Assembly: GCA_004151065.3 (NCBI GenBank) | Contig: NWUY0300022339.1 | Coordinates: 17,516 to 40,573 of the forward strand | Direction of reading: 5' to 3' | Origin: Larix sibirica | Lineage: Eukaryota > Streptophyta > Pinopsida > Pinales > Pinaceae | DNA: 23,058 nt | Part shown: piece after piece, positions 1 to 8,564 of the stretch | Layout: each line of letters opens with the position of its first letter | How positions within the stretch are numbered: position 1 is the first letter of the stretch | Notes under the pieces: model-generated | Database searches by the model: none | Told to the model about the DNA's origin: nothing | Seen by the model: only the letters and a program-made list of their open reading frames with translations | Program-made: the position numbers and the translations under genes

Positions 1-600
1 TATTATTATAATTATTATTACCCACACAACTTATAACATACATGTCGCTCAATGATGGGGATCTCAAGGATGAAGTCTTCTTTCTTTGCATGTGTGCATA
101 TGTGCATTTACAAAAACCTTCACCCCCACCATCCACATTCAAAAAGGTGAATCTATATGTCTATGTACATATACAATTTCACCTCACCATCCATATGATA
201 ATGATTAAACTCACTCAAACGATAAATCATATTCTTAATTATTAAACTCCCTGAAATCCGAATGGCGATAGGGTATATACATCTATGTAGACTTTAGCAA
301 TAGTTAAATTAATGAGCAATTAAATCGGTGACATTATTATTATTATTATTGGTCCCTTGACCCACAATATATTGAGCTATTCACATGTGGACTTTCAAAA
401 AAAATTTAGAGTGTCCAAAACATTAATCCAAGTTGGGAGTTGAGGCATGTAAAACCTAACTGTGGATGACTATCATGACATTGTTAAATAGATTATTAGT
501 ATTATAATTATTATTACTCACATATATGATAATTATTAAACTCACTCCAACTATAAATCATATTCTTAATTATTAAACTTCCTTTCAAATTCCTAGGAGT
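1..600. repeat. AT-rich upstream DNA with ATT runs and a direct repeat spaced 331 bp
   Basis: No gene is visible. Short ATT/TTA runs lie at 1-20, 332-349 and around 500-515. A block of about 95 bp starting near 192 (CATATGATAATGATTAAACT) recurs near 521 with a few changes, and both copies run on into an AGGGTAT(A/G)TACA motif. That second copy leads directly into the array that begins at 601, so the whole 1.1 kb is probably one decayed satellite-like region. A 67-codon open frame at 42-245 is low-complexity and has no family resemblance. Confidence 0.6.
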
Positions 601-1112
601 AGGGTATGTACACTCCTTAAATTTGAGTAATTAAATCCCTTTTCATAGGGGCCCTTATCCCACAAACAAAAGGGTATGTACACCTCCTTAAATTTGAATA
701 GTTAAATCCCTTCTCATAGGGGCCCTTATCCCACAAACAAAAGGGTCTTATACACCAAAATTAATGTTTTCTTTATTAATCCTTGTCCTACAAACAACAA
801 ACAATAAGGTCTCATACATCAACCGTTCTTACAAACAACAAACAATAGGGTCTCATACNTTAAATTTGAGTAGTTAAATCCCTTCTCATAGGGTCCCTAT
901 CCCACAAACAAAAGGGTATGTACACCTCCTTAAATTTGAATAGTTAAATCCCTTTTCAGAGGGGCCCTTATCCCACAAACAAATGGGTCTTATACACCAA
1001 AATTAATGTTTTTTATTAATCCTTGTCCTACAAACAACAAACAATAAGGTCTCATACATCAACTGTTCTTACAAACAACAAACAATAGGGTCTCATACAT
1101 CAACCGTTCTTA
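601..1112. repeat. Nested tandem repeat array upstream of the RING-H2 gene
   Basis: The unit AGGGTATGTACAC...CCCACAAACAAA begins at 601, 671 and 913. The 601 to 671 step is a 70 bp unit. The 671 to 913 step is a 242 bp compound unit. Inside the compound unit a 41 bp sub-repeat (ACAAACAACAAACAATA at 790 and 831, and again in the second compound copy) alternates with another copy of the 70 bp motif (about 855-912). Copies differ by point changes and 1-2 bp indels. Position 859 is an N, at a junction between sub-repeats, so copy number here may be mis-assembled. The array ends about 120 bp before the TATA box. Confidence 0.85.
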
Positions 1113-1234
1113 TAAAATAAATTTAAAAGAGTGAAGTGTTGTAGTCACACCACACACCCACTAAATTAAGAATCCATATACATTTTTCATTATTAATTAA
1201 GTTTAATCGAGGAGAGTGTAGTATCCTCTTCTCA

Positions 1235-1240
1235 TATAAA
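1235..1240 (+). promoter_or_regulatory. TATA box of the RING-H2 gene
   Basis: TATAAA in the context CTCATATAAAGGC lies 114 bp before the chosen start codon. A transcription start about 30 bp downstream (around 1265-1270) would give a 5' leader of roughly 80 nt whose first ATG is the mini-uORF at 1341. The ATG at 1246 would lie upstream of that transcription start. The assignment rests on the match and the spacing only. Confidence 0.6.
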
Positions 1241-1340
1241 GGCAAATGAATTCCCTTTTTGGGTAACAATTTCGATTTTAGCAGTCATTCCAGCCGGATT
1301 TAGTTGGTGGTGATCTCGATAGGGCGCAACTATTCTTCTA

Positions 1341-1349
1341 ATGTACTAA
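1341..1349 (+). promoter_or_regulatory. Two-codon upstream ORF (Met-Tyr-stop) overlapping the main start
   Basis: ATG TAC TAA at 1341-1349 is the first ATG downstream of the predicted transcription start. The last A of its TAA is the first base of the main ATG (1349-1351), giving a TAATG stop/start overlap in a different frame. Both ATGs have a C at -3; only the main one has G at +4. If the leader is as predicted, scanning ribosomes meet this uORF first, so leaky scanning, reinitiation or use of the next in-frame ATG (1361, with G at -3 and +4) would set protein output. Regulation is inferred, not shown. Confidence 0.45.
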
Positions 1350-2251
1350 TGGAAGCAGAAATGGAAGCAGAAGGACAACAGTTATTGGTTCAACTACATG
1401 AGATTATTACAGATTTTGGGGAACTTGAGGAACGATGGCAGGTTCATGTTCCTTTCCCCGAAGACAAAATACACTCCCAGCGCACAATAGAACGAACTTA
1501 TGAGATACAAGATAGGACACGAGAATTTATTGGGCAATGGCGGCAGTTTTATCATCGAATCCCAAATCATCAAATTAATGTCGAGTTAGAACGGAGATCA
1601 GCAGAACTTGGAGAACGAGCAGAACGTTTATTAGCTCCTGGTCAAGCGCAATGGCAAGCAGAAATGGAAGAAGGAGGACAACGATTATTAGATGAAGTGC
1701 AGGCGATTCTAAGAATTTTTGGGGAACTTGAAGAACGATGGCATGGGCCTGATCCTGAACCCGAACGCACAGCAGTCCGAACAATTGATATACAGAATAG
1801 GGCAGTGGAATTTCTCACAGGATGGGAGTATTTTTCTAACTATCATCGATTACAGGATCAACTAAATGGCGAGTTACGTCGGAGATCAGCCGAACTTATG
1901 GAACGAGCTCAACGTTTTCCAAATCATTTCTCAGTGTTTTTACGTCGTCAGCAGGAATGGGAAATTGATGATCGGCCATTAATGGCCGACGAGAGGATAC
2001 TGCGATTTCTTGGCCGAGGAGGCATATATAGCGCATATGAAGCTATGCATGTAACCATACCCATTCCGATTTCAGGCGATCATATTAGTGATCGGAACAG
2101 CATTACTTCATCCTGCCCAATTTGCACGGAGGATTTTGCACTGAGAGAGGTGGCGGGCCAACTCCGTTGCGGTCACATATACCACCAAAATTGCGTTTCG
2201 TTGTGGTTCAGATCGAAGAACACTTGTCCTGTCTGCCGTCTAGCGTTTTAG
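1349..2251 (+). CDS. RING-H2 finger protein with tandemly duplicated N-terminal domain (probable E3 ubiquitin ligase)
   Basis: Intronless 300-codon ORF ending in TAG. The open frame extends 15 codons further 5' but has no ATG there, so the first in-frame ATG (1349) is used; the ATG at 1361 (296 aa) has better context and is the alternative. The C-terminal RING-H2 is complete: C256-x2-C259-x14-C274-x-H276-x2-H279-x2-C282-x10-C293-x2-C296, with the Trp between ligands 6 and 7 (W286) usual in E2-binding RINGs. The finger ends four residues before the C-terminus. The N-terminal two thirds is charged, Glu/Arg/Gln-rich and probably helical, and contains two copies of a ~90-residue unit (residues ~5-95 and ~106-190), each with a FGELEERW block and an ERRSAEL/RRRSAEL block. 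No signal peptide or membrane segment is evident, so it is not an ATL-type membrane RING protein. By family knowledge it should transfer ubiquitin from an E2 to a substrate; the repeats would be the partner-binding region (inference). Substrate and pathway cannot be read from the sequence. Confidence 0.85.
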   Translation: MEAEMEAEGQQLLVQLHEIITDFGELEERWQVHVPFPEDKIHSQRTIERTYEIQDRTREFIGQWRQFYHRIPNHQINVELERRSAELGERAERLLAPGQAQWQAEMEEGGQRLLDEVQAILRIFGELEERWHGPDPEPERTAVRTIDIQNRAVEFLTGWEYFSNYHRLQDQLNGELRRRSAELMERAQRFPNHFSVFLRRQQEWEIDDRPLMADERILRFLGRGGIYSAYEAMHVTIPIPISGDHISDRNSITSSCPICTEDFALREVAGQLRCGHIYHQNCVSLWFRSKNTCPVCRLAF

Positions 2252-2294
2252 TGCTATTACCATTAAATTTTATCTACCCATTCAATGTTAACTA

Positions 2295-2339
2295 TTACAG
2301 TAGTGCTGTTGAGACTGTTACAGTAGTGCTGTTGAGACT
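2295..2339 (+). repeat. 23 bp tandem duplication in the RING-H2 3' flank
   Basis: TTACAGTAGTGCTGTTGAGACT occurs at 2295 and again at 2318, immediately adjacent with no mismatch over the 22 shared bases. It lies about 45 bp after the stop codon and so probably in the 3' UTR. No canonical AATAAA is seen close behind the stop. Confidence 0.85.
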
Positions 2340-2440
2340 AGTGATGTTCATGTTTATCGTTTAATTTTCTAATGCAGAGATAATACGTTATATGCTTTAT
2401 TGGAATTTTCAGTCTGTCTTGACTTAACTATTGGGTTATT

Positions 2441-2554
2441 ATAATAAGTTGTGGAAGAACCCTTGGGCGTTTGTTGATGGTTTCAACTACATCGGCCATA
2501 ATAAGTTGTGGAAGAACCCTTGGGCCTTTGTTGATGGTTTCAACTACATCGGCC
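2441..2554 (+). repeat. 57 bp tandem duplication (two copies, one mismatch)
   Basis: Copy 1 is 2441-2497 and copy 2 is 2498-2554; they differ at one position (GGGCG versus GGGCC). The period is 19 codons and one frame is open through both copies, repeating the peptide KLWKNPWAFVDG. That open frame (2431-2637) has no ATG and no other coding sign, so it is listed as a repeat. The low divergence suggests this is much younger than the neighbouring 171 bp duplication. Confidence 0.9.
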
Positions 2555-2630
2555 ATAATTTATTGAAGGTTTTAAGTCTGACATATATTTTCCTTTTGGC
2601 TAAATATAGTCAACTAGAGTCTAATTTTCA

Positions 2631-2972
2631 GGTATGATTAGTATTCTCAACTATTTTTTCTTAATCTATGTTATCGATTTTGGGCTTGCATCTATGTTTA
2701 AAACCTCTATTCCCTGATTCCAAATCATAGCCTCGATGCTCCTAGGTTTACCTCAGGTACAAACACTTAGGAATCTATAATTTTGTTTACATGTTTTATG
2801 AGGTATGATTATTATTCTCGATCATTTATTTCTTAATTTAGGTTATCGATTTTGGGCTTTCATCTTTGTCTAAAACCCCTATTTCCTAGATTCCAAATCA
2901 GAGCCTCGATGCTCCTAAGTTTACATTAGGTACAAACAATCAACATCTATGTTTTTGTTTACATATTTTTCA
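2631..2972. repeat. 171 bp direct tandem duplication
   Basis: GGTATGATTA at 2631 and GGTATGATT at 2802 begin two adjacent copies that align along their length with scattered substitutions and small indels. The shared block GTTATCGATTTTGGGCTT is a good anchor. No reading frame is conserved between the copies. Two further 15 bp copies of TATAATTACCCTAAT follow at 2986 and 3009 (23 bp spacing). Confidence 0.8.
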
Positions 2973-3550
2973 TTAATTTTAGATGTATAATTACCCTAAT
3001 ATTACATATATAATTACCCTAATGATTCCTAACCATTACCAAGTATGTTTACACGTAAAACTATTTACATCGTTTATATCCATTTCATTGATATTACTTA
3101 AAACAAATTCGATAAACCCTAACGTCCTTTCTCCCCTCATCTAGGTCCTACTCCTATTTGGCTATGGCTTATGTGTGTAGGCTTGGAAAAGGGTTCTTTA
3201 CCACATCAATACATGCATAAATTTTAGTTTGGGGTCTCAAGGTTAGGATTTCAACTATCAGAAGCTAGAGTAACATGTTCTTTTAGGTATTCATATAGTT
3301 TGTTATATTTCATTTATAGTTCTAATGGTAATAGGATTAGTTATTGTATATGGGTTAGTATTGTTTTTATTATTATGAAATCAATTTTAATAGAGTTTTC
3401 AAATTTTGGTTTATGTTTATTTATTGAATGGTTTAGTGTTGTGTGATGGAATGAAAAATTTGGTTTATGTTTATTCTTTATATATGTAGACATTTTGTTT
3501 GGAATTGATAAATTATTTTTTATGATTATCTACAAGAATCTTGTATAACT
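2973..3550. other. AT-rich intergenic DNA, no feature seen
   Basis: No ORF with codon structure, no RNA gene and no clear transposon end was found. The stretch holds T-rich runs and a repeated TTTGGTTTATGTTTAT motif (about 3403 and 3462). A single AAACCCTAAC (about 3114) is not a telomere repeat array. Confidence 0.5.
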
Positions 3551-4816
3551 TTGAATGACTTAGACATCTATTCTATGTTTAATTACATAGTAATAACTAG
3601 TTTCCGGATGCAGGTACTTTCCCCGAGTAGTACCCACCTAGCAGCTCTCTCCAGCCATCTAGAGTCGGCACGCTACACCAATCACCTCCGTAATGAGGGC
3701 AACTTGCCTCTTAATGAAGGCCATTGTGATTATGAGAGGTTTAATGAGTGGTTTAATGGTGGTAATGAGCCGAGGATCGATACGACGTCTGCGAAATTCC
3801 CTTGGCATTAACGTTAGTAGGTGTATGCTGCAGATCCCGCATGTGGCTTACTTGTATCCCTCCTCCTCAGTGCTTGAAATGGCGAACAGGACCTGCTCCC
3901 TCCACATTTGCATTCCAACGTTGAACTCTGTGTTGAATTTCCCGATTCTGTTTTGCTCTTTGCACTCTGTTATTGCCTGGGAGCTCCATCGCCACACTAT
4001 GACTCGTCCGCAAGGCACCTCTCGTCAGGGAGCAGAGCATGGTGCTGGTCGGGAGCCATGTCTCCTGGAAAAAGTAAGGCCTTCATCAGCAACTATGATA
4101 GCAGCGTCTCGGCTCTGGTTCGCAGGCTAATTGACGACTCAGAATCTAGTCAGGTGGAAGATATCCTCACCACAGGTAACCACGAAAACCAAATCAACTA
4201 CTATTAGCTTATCAAAAACATGCTAAGCAATTTGGTTGAGGAGATGTTGGAAAATTGGACCTCTCCCACAACCTCCATCATGGATATCAGGGTTCTCTCG
4301 GTCCACTTGGATGCGAAATTGGCCAGTCTAGATGCCAGCCTCACTGGTGGTAATCTTTCTTTGGAGAAGTGATCTACGGTGCACAGGGGCTCGGCTTCTG
4401 CAGAGCCCACAAACACTCGGGTTGGTTTGGATGGAATGGAAGCATCTCACACTAGCAGGTCCTCTCCTGCTCCTAAAGCTCTGTCAATTTCAAGGGAAAT
4501 GATGGACGTAGTGGCCGGCAGCTCTGCGGCCACGGTGGAAAACCCCTCTGGGCTAGCGTTTCCTATTTACGGTGATTCCTCTGGTTTGGCTCCCCTACAC
4601 ACCACCTTTCATGTTCCAACAACTATTGATTCTCTGCATTGCAAATGGGTCTGAAAGTCTGAAGGGGACGCCTCCCCCTGCTGCAAAACCGAGCTGCTGA
4701 CACCAAAGCTCCCTCCCTCGGGATGGGAGGACGAATTATATGGTAGCTTCCCCATTGTTGAGGAAAAACCCATTCCCCGGAATGAAGAAGCAAATACTGC
4801 AGATTCCCATCCCTAG
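3551..4816 (+). pseudogene. Unidentified protein-coding remnant, one frame broken by stops
   Basis: This island is visibly richer in G and C than the DNA on both sides. One frame stays open in long pieces: 3551-3811, then 3821-4207, 4208-4372, 4373-4654 and 4655-4816. The breaks within the main part are TGA (near 3872), TAG (4205), TGA (4370) and TGA (4652), each one C-to-T change from CGA or CAG; TAA/TAG/TAG at 3809-3820 may be a real end or a damaged junction. The frame reads like protein on both sides of each stop, for example SALVRRLIDDSESSQVEDIL, then VLSVHLDAKLASLDASLTGG (coiled-coil-like), then SGWEDELYGSFPIVEEKPIP. I do not recognise a family. It could be a retrotransposon gag or ORF1, a captured gene fragment or a dead host gene. 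TGCAG at 3610-3614 could be a splice acceptor. Overlapping ORFs in other frames (3693-4130) are judged shadows. Confidence 0.45.
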
Positions 4817-4977
4817 CTCACTCTGTGATGGTCAAAGGTTATGCTTTTTTTGGCTATACTATTTGTTTTCTTGCTTGGTTATGTTATATGTACGGATATG
4901 CAATAATTTATGTGCTACTTGGCCTCCCTAGATAGGCCTGTTCTACCATGTTACTTATTAGCCTAGCATTTTTTAGC

Positions 4978-5007
4978 GTCTGGGTTGGTGGTTCCACCAA
5001 CCTAGAC
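4978..5007. repeat. 30 bp near-perfect hairpin
   Basis: Arms GTCTGGGTTGGTGG and CCACCAACCTAGAC pair at 13 of 14 positions around a TT loop. It lies about 160 bp after the end of the broken ORF. A T-run flanks it on the left (TTTTTTAG), but plant nuclear Pol II genes do not use hairpin terminators, so no function is assigned. Confidence 0.75.
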
Positions 5008-5034
5008 CGCCAAGGCTAGCAAACCGCCATGTAA

Positions 5035-5210
5035 TTTTTGTATTATTAATATAAATTTTTTACTACAACTTTACAAAATAAAATAAAATAACTAATTAAT
5101 ATATTTTAAATGAAAATAGGGTATCTATTGTAAGTATATTTCTTAATTCCATTATCTCCCTTCTTCAATAAGAAAATATATAATTTCTTCAATCAAGAAA
5201 ATAAAGTTCG
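5035..5210. other. AT-rich DNA, no feature seen
   Basis: Very AT-rich sequence with A and T runs. No open frame, repeat partner or RNA gene was recognised. Confidence 0.4.
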
Positions 5211-5630
5211 TTTATCACTCTAAATCAAAATTTATTTAGGAATAATGAATATGTTTAGCTCATACATGTTTTATGTTTTTATGTACAAACTCTAAAATTT
5301 CTCTAGTTTACAACCATAAAGATTTGTAATGAATAATTAATGGTCCTTCATGAATTTAAAGGCATTTCACTAACACCAAAAAATAATTAGCATAAAGAAC
5401 AAAAGGATATAATTTATTTTTCTAACAAATTATCTAAAATGCTAATAAAACTCTTATTTCTCTAAATCAAAATTTGTTTAGGAATGCATAATACAGTTAA
5501 CGCATACATGTTTTATGTTTTTATGTAAACTTTATAACAAGTTCTCTAGTTTATAACCATAATGATTTGTAATAAATAATTGTTGGCCTTTCATGAATTT
5601 AAAGGCATTTTAATAACATCAGAAAAAATC
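5211..5630. repeat. AT-rich direct duplication, period 242 bp
   Basis: CTCTAAATCAAAATTT at 5218 recurs at 5460. The two copies align for about 170-185 bp through CATACATGTTTTATGTTTTT and CATGAATTTAAAGGCATTT, with substitutions and small indels, then diverge. No coding potential is seen. The copies are separated by about 60 bp of non-matching DNA that includes AAAGGATATAATTTA. Confidence 0.8.
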
Positions 5631-5989
5631 TAATATAATAACCTAATCAACAAAAGTATTTATAATATGTATTTTAGTCATAGTTTCTAGAAAAATATGC
5701 TTATTGTCCTAATCATATTTTGTCCAAGGAATTGATTTGTGTAGTTCCATGAATCACCCAACCATAGGAATTTGGTATTTTTAAATTTTTTAGCCTCAAA
5801 ATCCACCCAAGATCCAAACCATGATACCCGACTACGACACCCGACACTTCTCAGTGCTTAGAACAATGTGCATAAAAAGTTTCAATACTTTATTCTTTAT
5901 CTATTCAAGATAGCAATTTTATCAATCCAAAGAGTTCACAATGCCTAAATCTTAGAAAACATACTAGTGCTCTTCAATATGACCATAGA
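5631..5989. other. AT-rich DNA next to LINE A, origin unclear
   Basis: No gene is recognised. On the minus strand this is where the rest of LINE A ORF2 should lie, but I could not find reverse-transcriptase motifs, so LINE A is either truncated here or too decayed to read. A TGATACCCGACTACGACACC stretch (5822-5841) stands out as GC-richer than its surroundings. Confidence 0.35.
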
Positions 5990-6029
5990 GAATCCTATTT
6001 CACGGAAATCTTATTGAACTTGAACTACT

Positions 6030-6840
6030 CTAGGTTTTACTTGAACTACCAACCATTTTCCCCTCCTCAAATTTGTTTTTTACTCTCTAGAAACAGATTA
6101 TCTAATACCTTCTCTCCTACTCAAATTTTCCTCCTTTAGAAGAAGGAAATGAGCCTCTTTCTTAGACTCTTCCTCCTTCAATACAGGGTGACACCTCTGT
6201 CTACTAGATTGTCCCAACTTATTGTAGTATTACACTCTCTACCATACAAATATTTGAATGGATTCATCTTCAAAGAAGCATGATATCCATTTACTAGTAG
6301 AATTTGGAAAATAAATGACTACGTGANGAAGGAAGAAATACGCTAGCTTATCCACAAGATTTTACTCACCACACACCTATGATATATTCAAAGTAAAATT
6401 CAAATCACCACAAATAATCATTCTACCTTCCTTGATAACCTCTGCACTGAAAACCCTCTCCCAAAATATTTGTTTTTCCTTGAAATGTCCATACACATTT
6501 GGAACATTAAAAGACTTCCTCAAGGTTTTACTATAAAGTTATGTTCATATACTTGAAAATACAACAAAATAGTTGATTATGATTAAATTTATGTTCCATC
6601 TTGTAATTAAACCCCCATAAATTTCCACTGAATCAATGAAAGCAAACAACTAGGCCTTATAACACTTATGAAAATTCGTGAAGATAACCCTTCTACCCAT
6701 AGTTTCTTAAAGTAAAAACAAATCTAGCTTCTACACCTCAACCAGTTTGGTTGGGGCTAGTTTTTTGGGTTTACTTCCCACCCCTGATATTGGTAGACAA
6801 TATATTTATGTCAAACCACCTTTCAAGGTTTGTATTGCTC
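6030..6840 (-). pseudogene. LINE A ORF2, endonuclease domain remnant
   Basis: The domain would nick target DNA for target-primed reverse transcription. Minus-strand translation shows, in order, an N-terminal STNIRGW-like start (near 6800), LFLL-stop-ETMG at about 6697-6720 where the family has QETM (the CAA/CAG Gln codon is now TAA, the catalytic Glu is kept), VYGHFKEKQIFWERVF (about 6440-6490) and ICGDLNFTLN (about 6388-6414), the conserved GDLN/GDFN motif. A frameshift lies between the QETM and the VYG blocks. The N at 6327 falls inside the region. Clearly non-functional. Confidence 0.7.
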
Positions 6841-6859
6841 TAAGTACCCCAGTGATGGG

Positions 6860-7659
6860 TCATTGTTGACCTTGTTTAATTTCTTTAATCGCCTTGGCCC
6901 ATGAGTGAGATAAAAAAATATTATGTTGACCTGATATGTTCTTGGGTCCTTGTTTTGGCCACACCCCAAACACCCTATAACCATCCTCCAACATATATGT
7001 TATTAGGGCATAGATCATATTTTCCTCTACTACAATCTTCTTCACATGAAAAGCTCCCTCCTAAGATAAAAAATTATTTATCTAGTTTGTTTGGAATAGC
7101 CTTCCCAAGTAATGAACTATCAAAATATAATTTAGTAGTAGAACCAATTGTACCCCTTGTTTTCTACCCCACCCAAACCCCCGGTATCCTTTTTTTTCCT
7201 CGAATAGGCACTAAGTAATTTTGACCCCTCAATTAGAATCGGTTAATTATCCTCTAAGATACTATTTTAATTATCTTTAACAATATGGTGCTTAAGATCA
7301 TAGGTAAAAAGACACTTACCACTATTATCTAAAGTCTCGTGAGTGGGTTGAGCAACTTCAGCCTCGTTAGTGACCTCTTGAACTACAGGTCACTCAATGA
7401 CCTCTATAAATTTAATTGAAAAATTGGGTTGGACCAAAGCAATGTAAGTGCGAATGTGAATTAAAAGCTGTATCCCAACAAAGACATAAAAAACAATGAT
7501 GTCTCAAAATTTTGAGCCTCTTCCACACCTCCCACTTGGGAATGACCACACTATAACTTCTTCATAATACCACCATTCTCCTCTGATGATATTTGGGTTT
7601 GAGCCTTTGTCTACACCTCAATAGTGTTTATGATTGACTTATTCCTCCATACAAACTTC
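6860..7659 (-). other. Probable ORF1 tail and inter-ORF spacer of LINE A
   Basis: This stretch separates the CCHC knuckle from the endonuclease start of LINE A on the minus strand. One frame at 6860-7045 is open for 61 codons, but I could not match it to a family. Position between the two recognised LINE domains is the only reason to assign it to the element. Confidence 0.4.
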
Positions 7660-8150
7660 TTAAAGGGAAACAATCATTCATTTCTCAAGTGGTCGCATTG
7701 ATGGCACCTTATACAACAAAAAGGCACATTGGAGTAGTCCAAGGACTAAATAAAAACCCTTCCACTACAAACAATCTCCAAGGTTTTGTAAAGAGAATCC
7801 TGATTGTCAATTTTACCAGTGCATGGGCTATCTACCATCTACAATCTTTTTTATAAGCATGGTCCACCTTGATCATTCTTCCAAACCTATTTCCAAAGTT
7901 GTAATATGTTTATCAGTCCAAAATCCATTGGTAGATTTGGGAATTTCACCCAAATGGGTATGGTTGTAACTACCTCAAATTTAGAATTGAAGAAAGGGTG
8001 CCAATGTTAAGAATCCAACAACAATTGATATGGAAAAAAACCTGGTGTAAGGTCATTCTCACTCAAAAATTGGTAGATCTGTAAAATGCCACTCCTTTCT
8101 TCAACACAGTTGGCGGTAGCAAGTAACCTTGAAATTTTTAAGGTTTATGA
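7660..8150 (-). pseudogene. LINE A ORF1, DUF4283-like region with CCHC zinc knuckle
   Basis: ORF1 proteins of plant L1 LINEs bind the element RNA. On the minus strand the DUF4283 core is readable as IPIWVKFPNLPMDF (about 7930-7970), followed after a 1 bp frameshift by TDKHI and then NRFGRMIKVDHAYKKDCRW (about 7835-7895). The knuckle follows as C-x2-C-x4-H-x4 at about 7674-7724 (FCCIRCHQCDHLRNE), but the codon for its last Cys is TGA. This stop and the frameshifts make it a pseudogene. The N-terminal part (FFPYQLLL around 8020-8040) is also recognisable. Confidence 0.7.
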
Positions 8151-8556
8151 TCTTCTCTAACATAGATTTGCATCGAGTGTTAACAAGTTAAATTTTCTCA
8201 CCTGCCATATCACCAGCTCAGCCACCTTAATATGTCATCATGATGCCGCATTCATGTCCCTTGGACCTTGGAAAGTCAATTAAAAATCCCAAAATTGAAA
8301 TCTAAGACTAAAAAAAAATTCTCATAACCCAGGTCTCACTTAATCCCTCGATAAGAGCAACCCGGGTCATGCATAATCTTTCGATATGCACAATTCAAGT
8401 CACACAAAATCACTAAAAAAACACAACACAATAGTCCACTTGGCTTTTGACTCATTCTGCTTCATTTTCGACAAAAATAAATCCAAAGTGACATGAGTCT
8501 CTACGTGGATGACGATTTTAGAGCCCAAATCTTAGCTCCAAACTCCCATACTTGGT

Positions 8557-8564
8557 TATAAAAG
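8557..8564 (+). promoter_or_regulatory. LTR TATA box
   Basis: TATAAAAG in the context GGTTATAAAAGCGAC lies about 380 bp inside the LTR, as expected for the U3 promoter, with a pyrimidine-rich stretch about 25-45 bp downstream (CATCATCTCC TTTCC) as a likely transcription start region. Confidence 0.55.

Larger units (their letters stand above)
5990..8170 (-). mobile_element. LINE A: decayed L1-type retrotransposon, 3'-truncated
   Basis: Read on the minus strand, this block has the plant LINE order: ORF1 with a DUF4283-like region and a CCHC knuckle (about 8150 down to 7660), a spacer that is probably the ORF1 tail (7660-6860), then ORF2 beginning with an apurinic-type endonuclease (about 6840 down to 6030). 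All frames are broken. No reverse transcriptase was found below 5990. The 5' end is cut by the Ty3/Gypsy LTR that starts at 8178, on the opposite strand. Boundaries are approximate because no target-site duplication was identified. Confidence 0.7.

Noticed and set aside
1304-1348. Extended N-terminus of the RING-H2 protein (15 extra codons)
   Set aside because: The extension begins with TTG and has no ATG; a plant nuclear gene is expected to start at ATG 1349 or 1361.
1575-1784. 69-codon minus-strand ORF inside the RING-H2 gene
   Set aside because: Antisense shadow of a Glu/Arg-rich coding region; no family resemblance.
2122-2364. 80-codon plus-strand ORF overlapping the RING finger
   Set aside because: Out of frame with the RING codons and running into the AT-rich 3' flank; a shadow.
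2431-2637. 68-codon ORF over the 57 bp duplication
   Set aside because: Starts with TTG, exists only because 57 is divisible by three, and has no transcript or family support.
2986-3122. CCCTAA motifs as interstitial telomere repeat
   Set aside because: Only scattered single copies (2994, 3017, 3116), not a tandem (CCCTAAA)n array.
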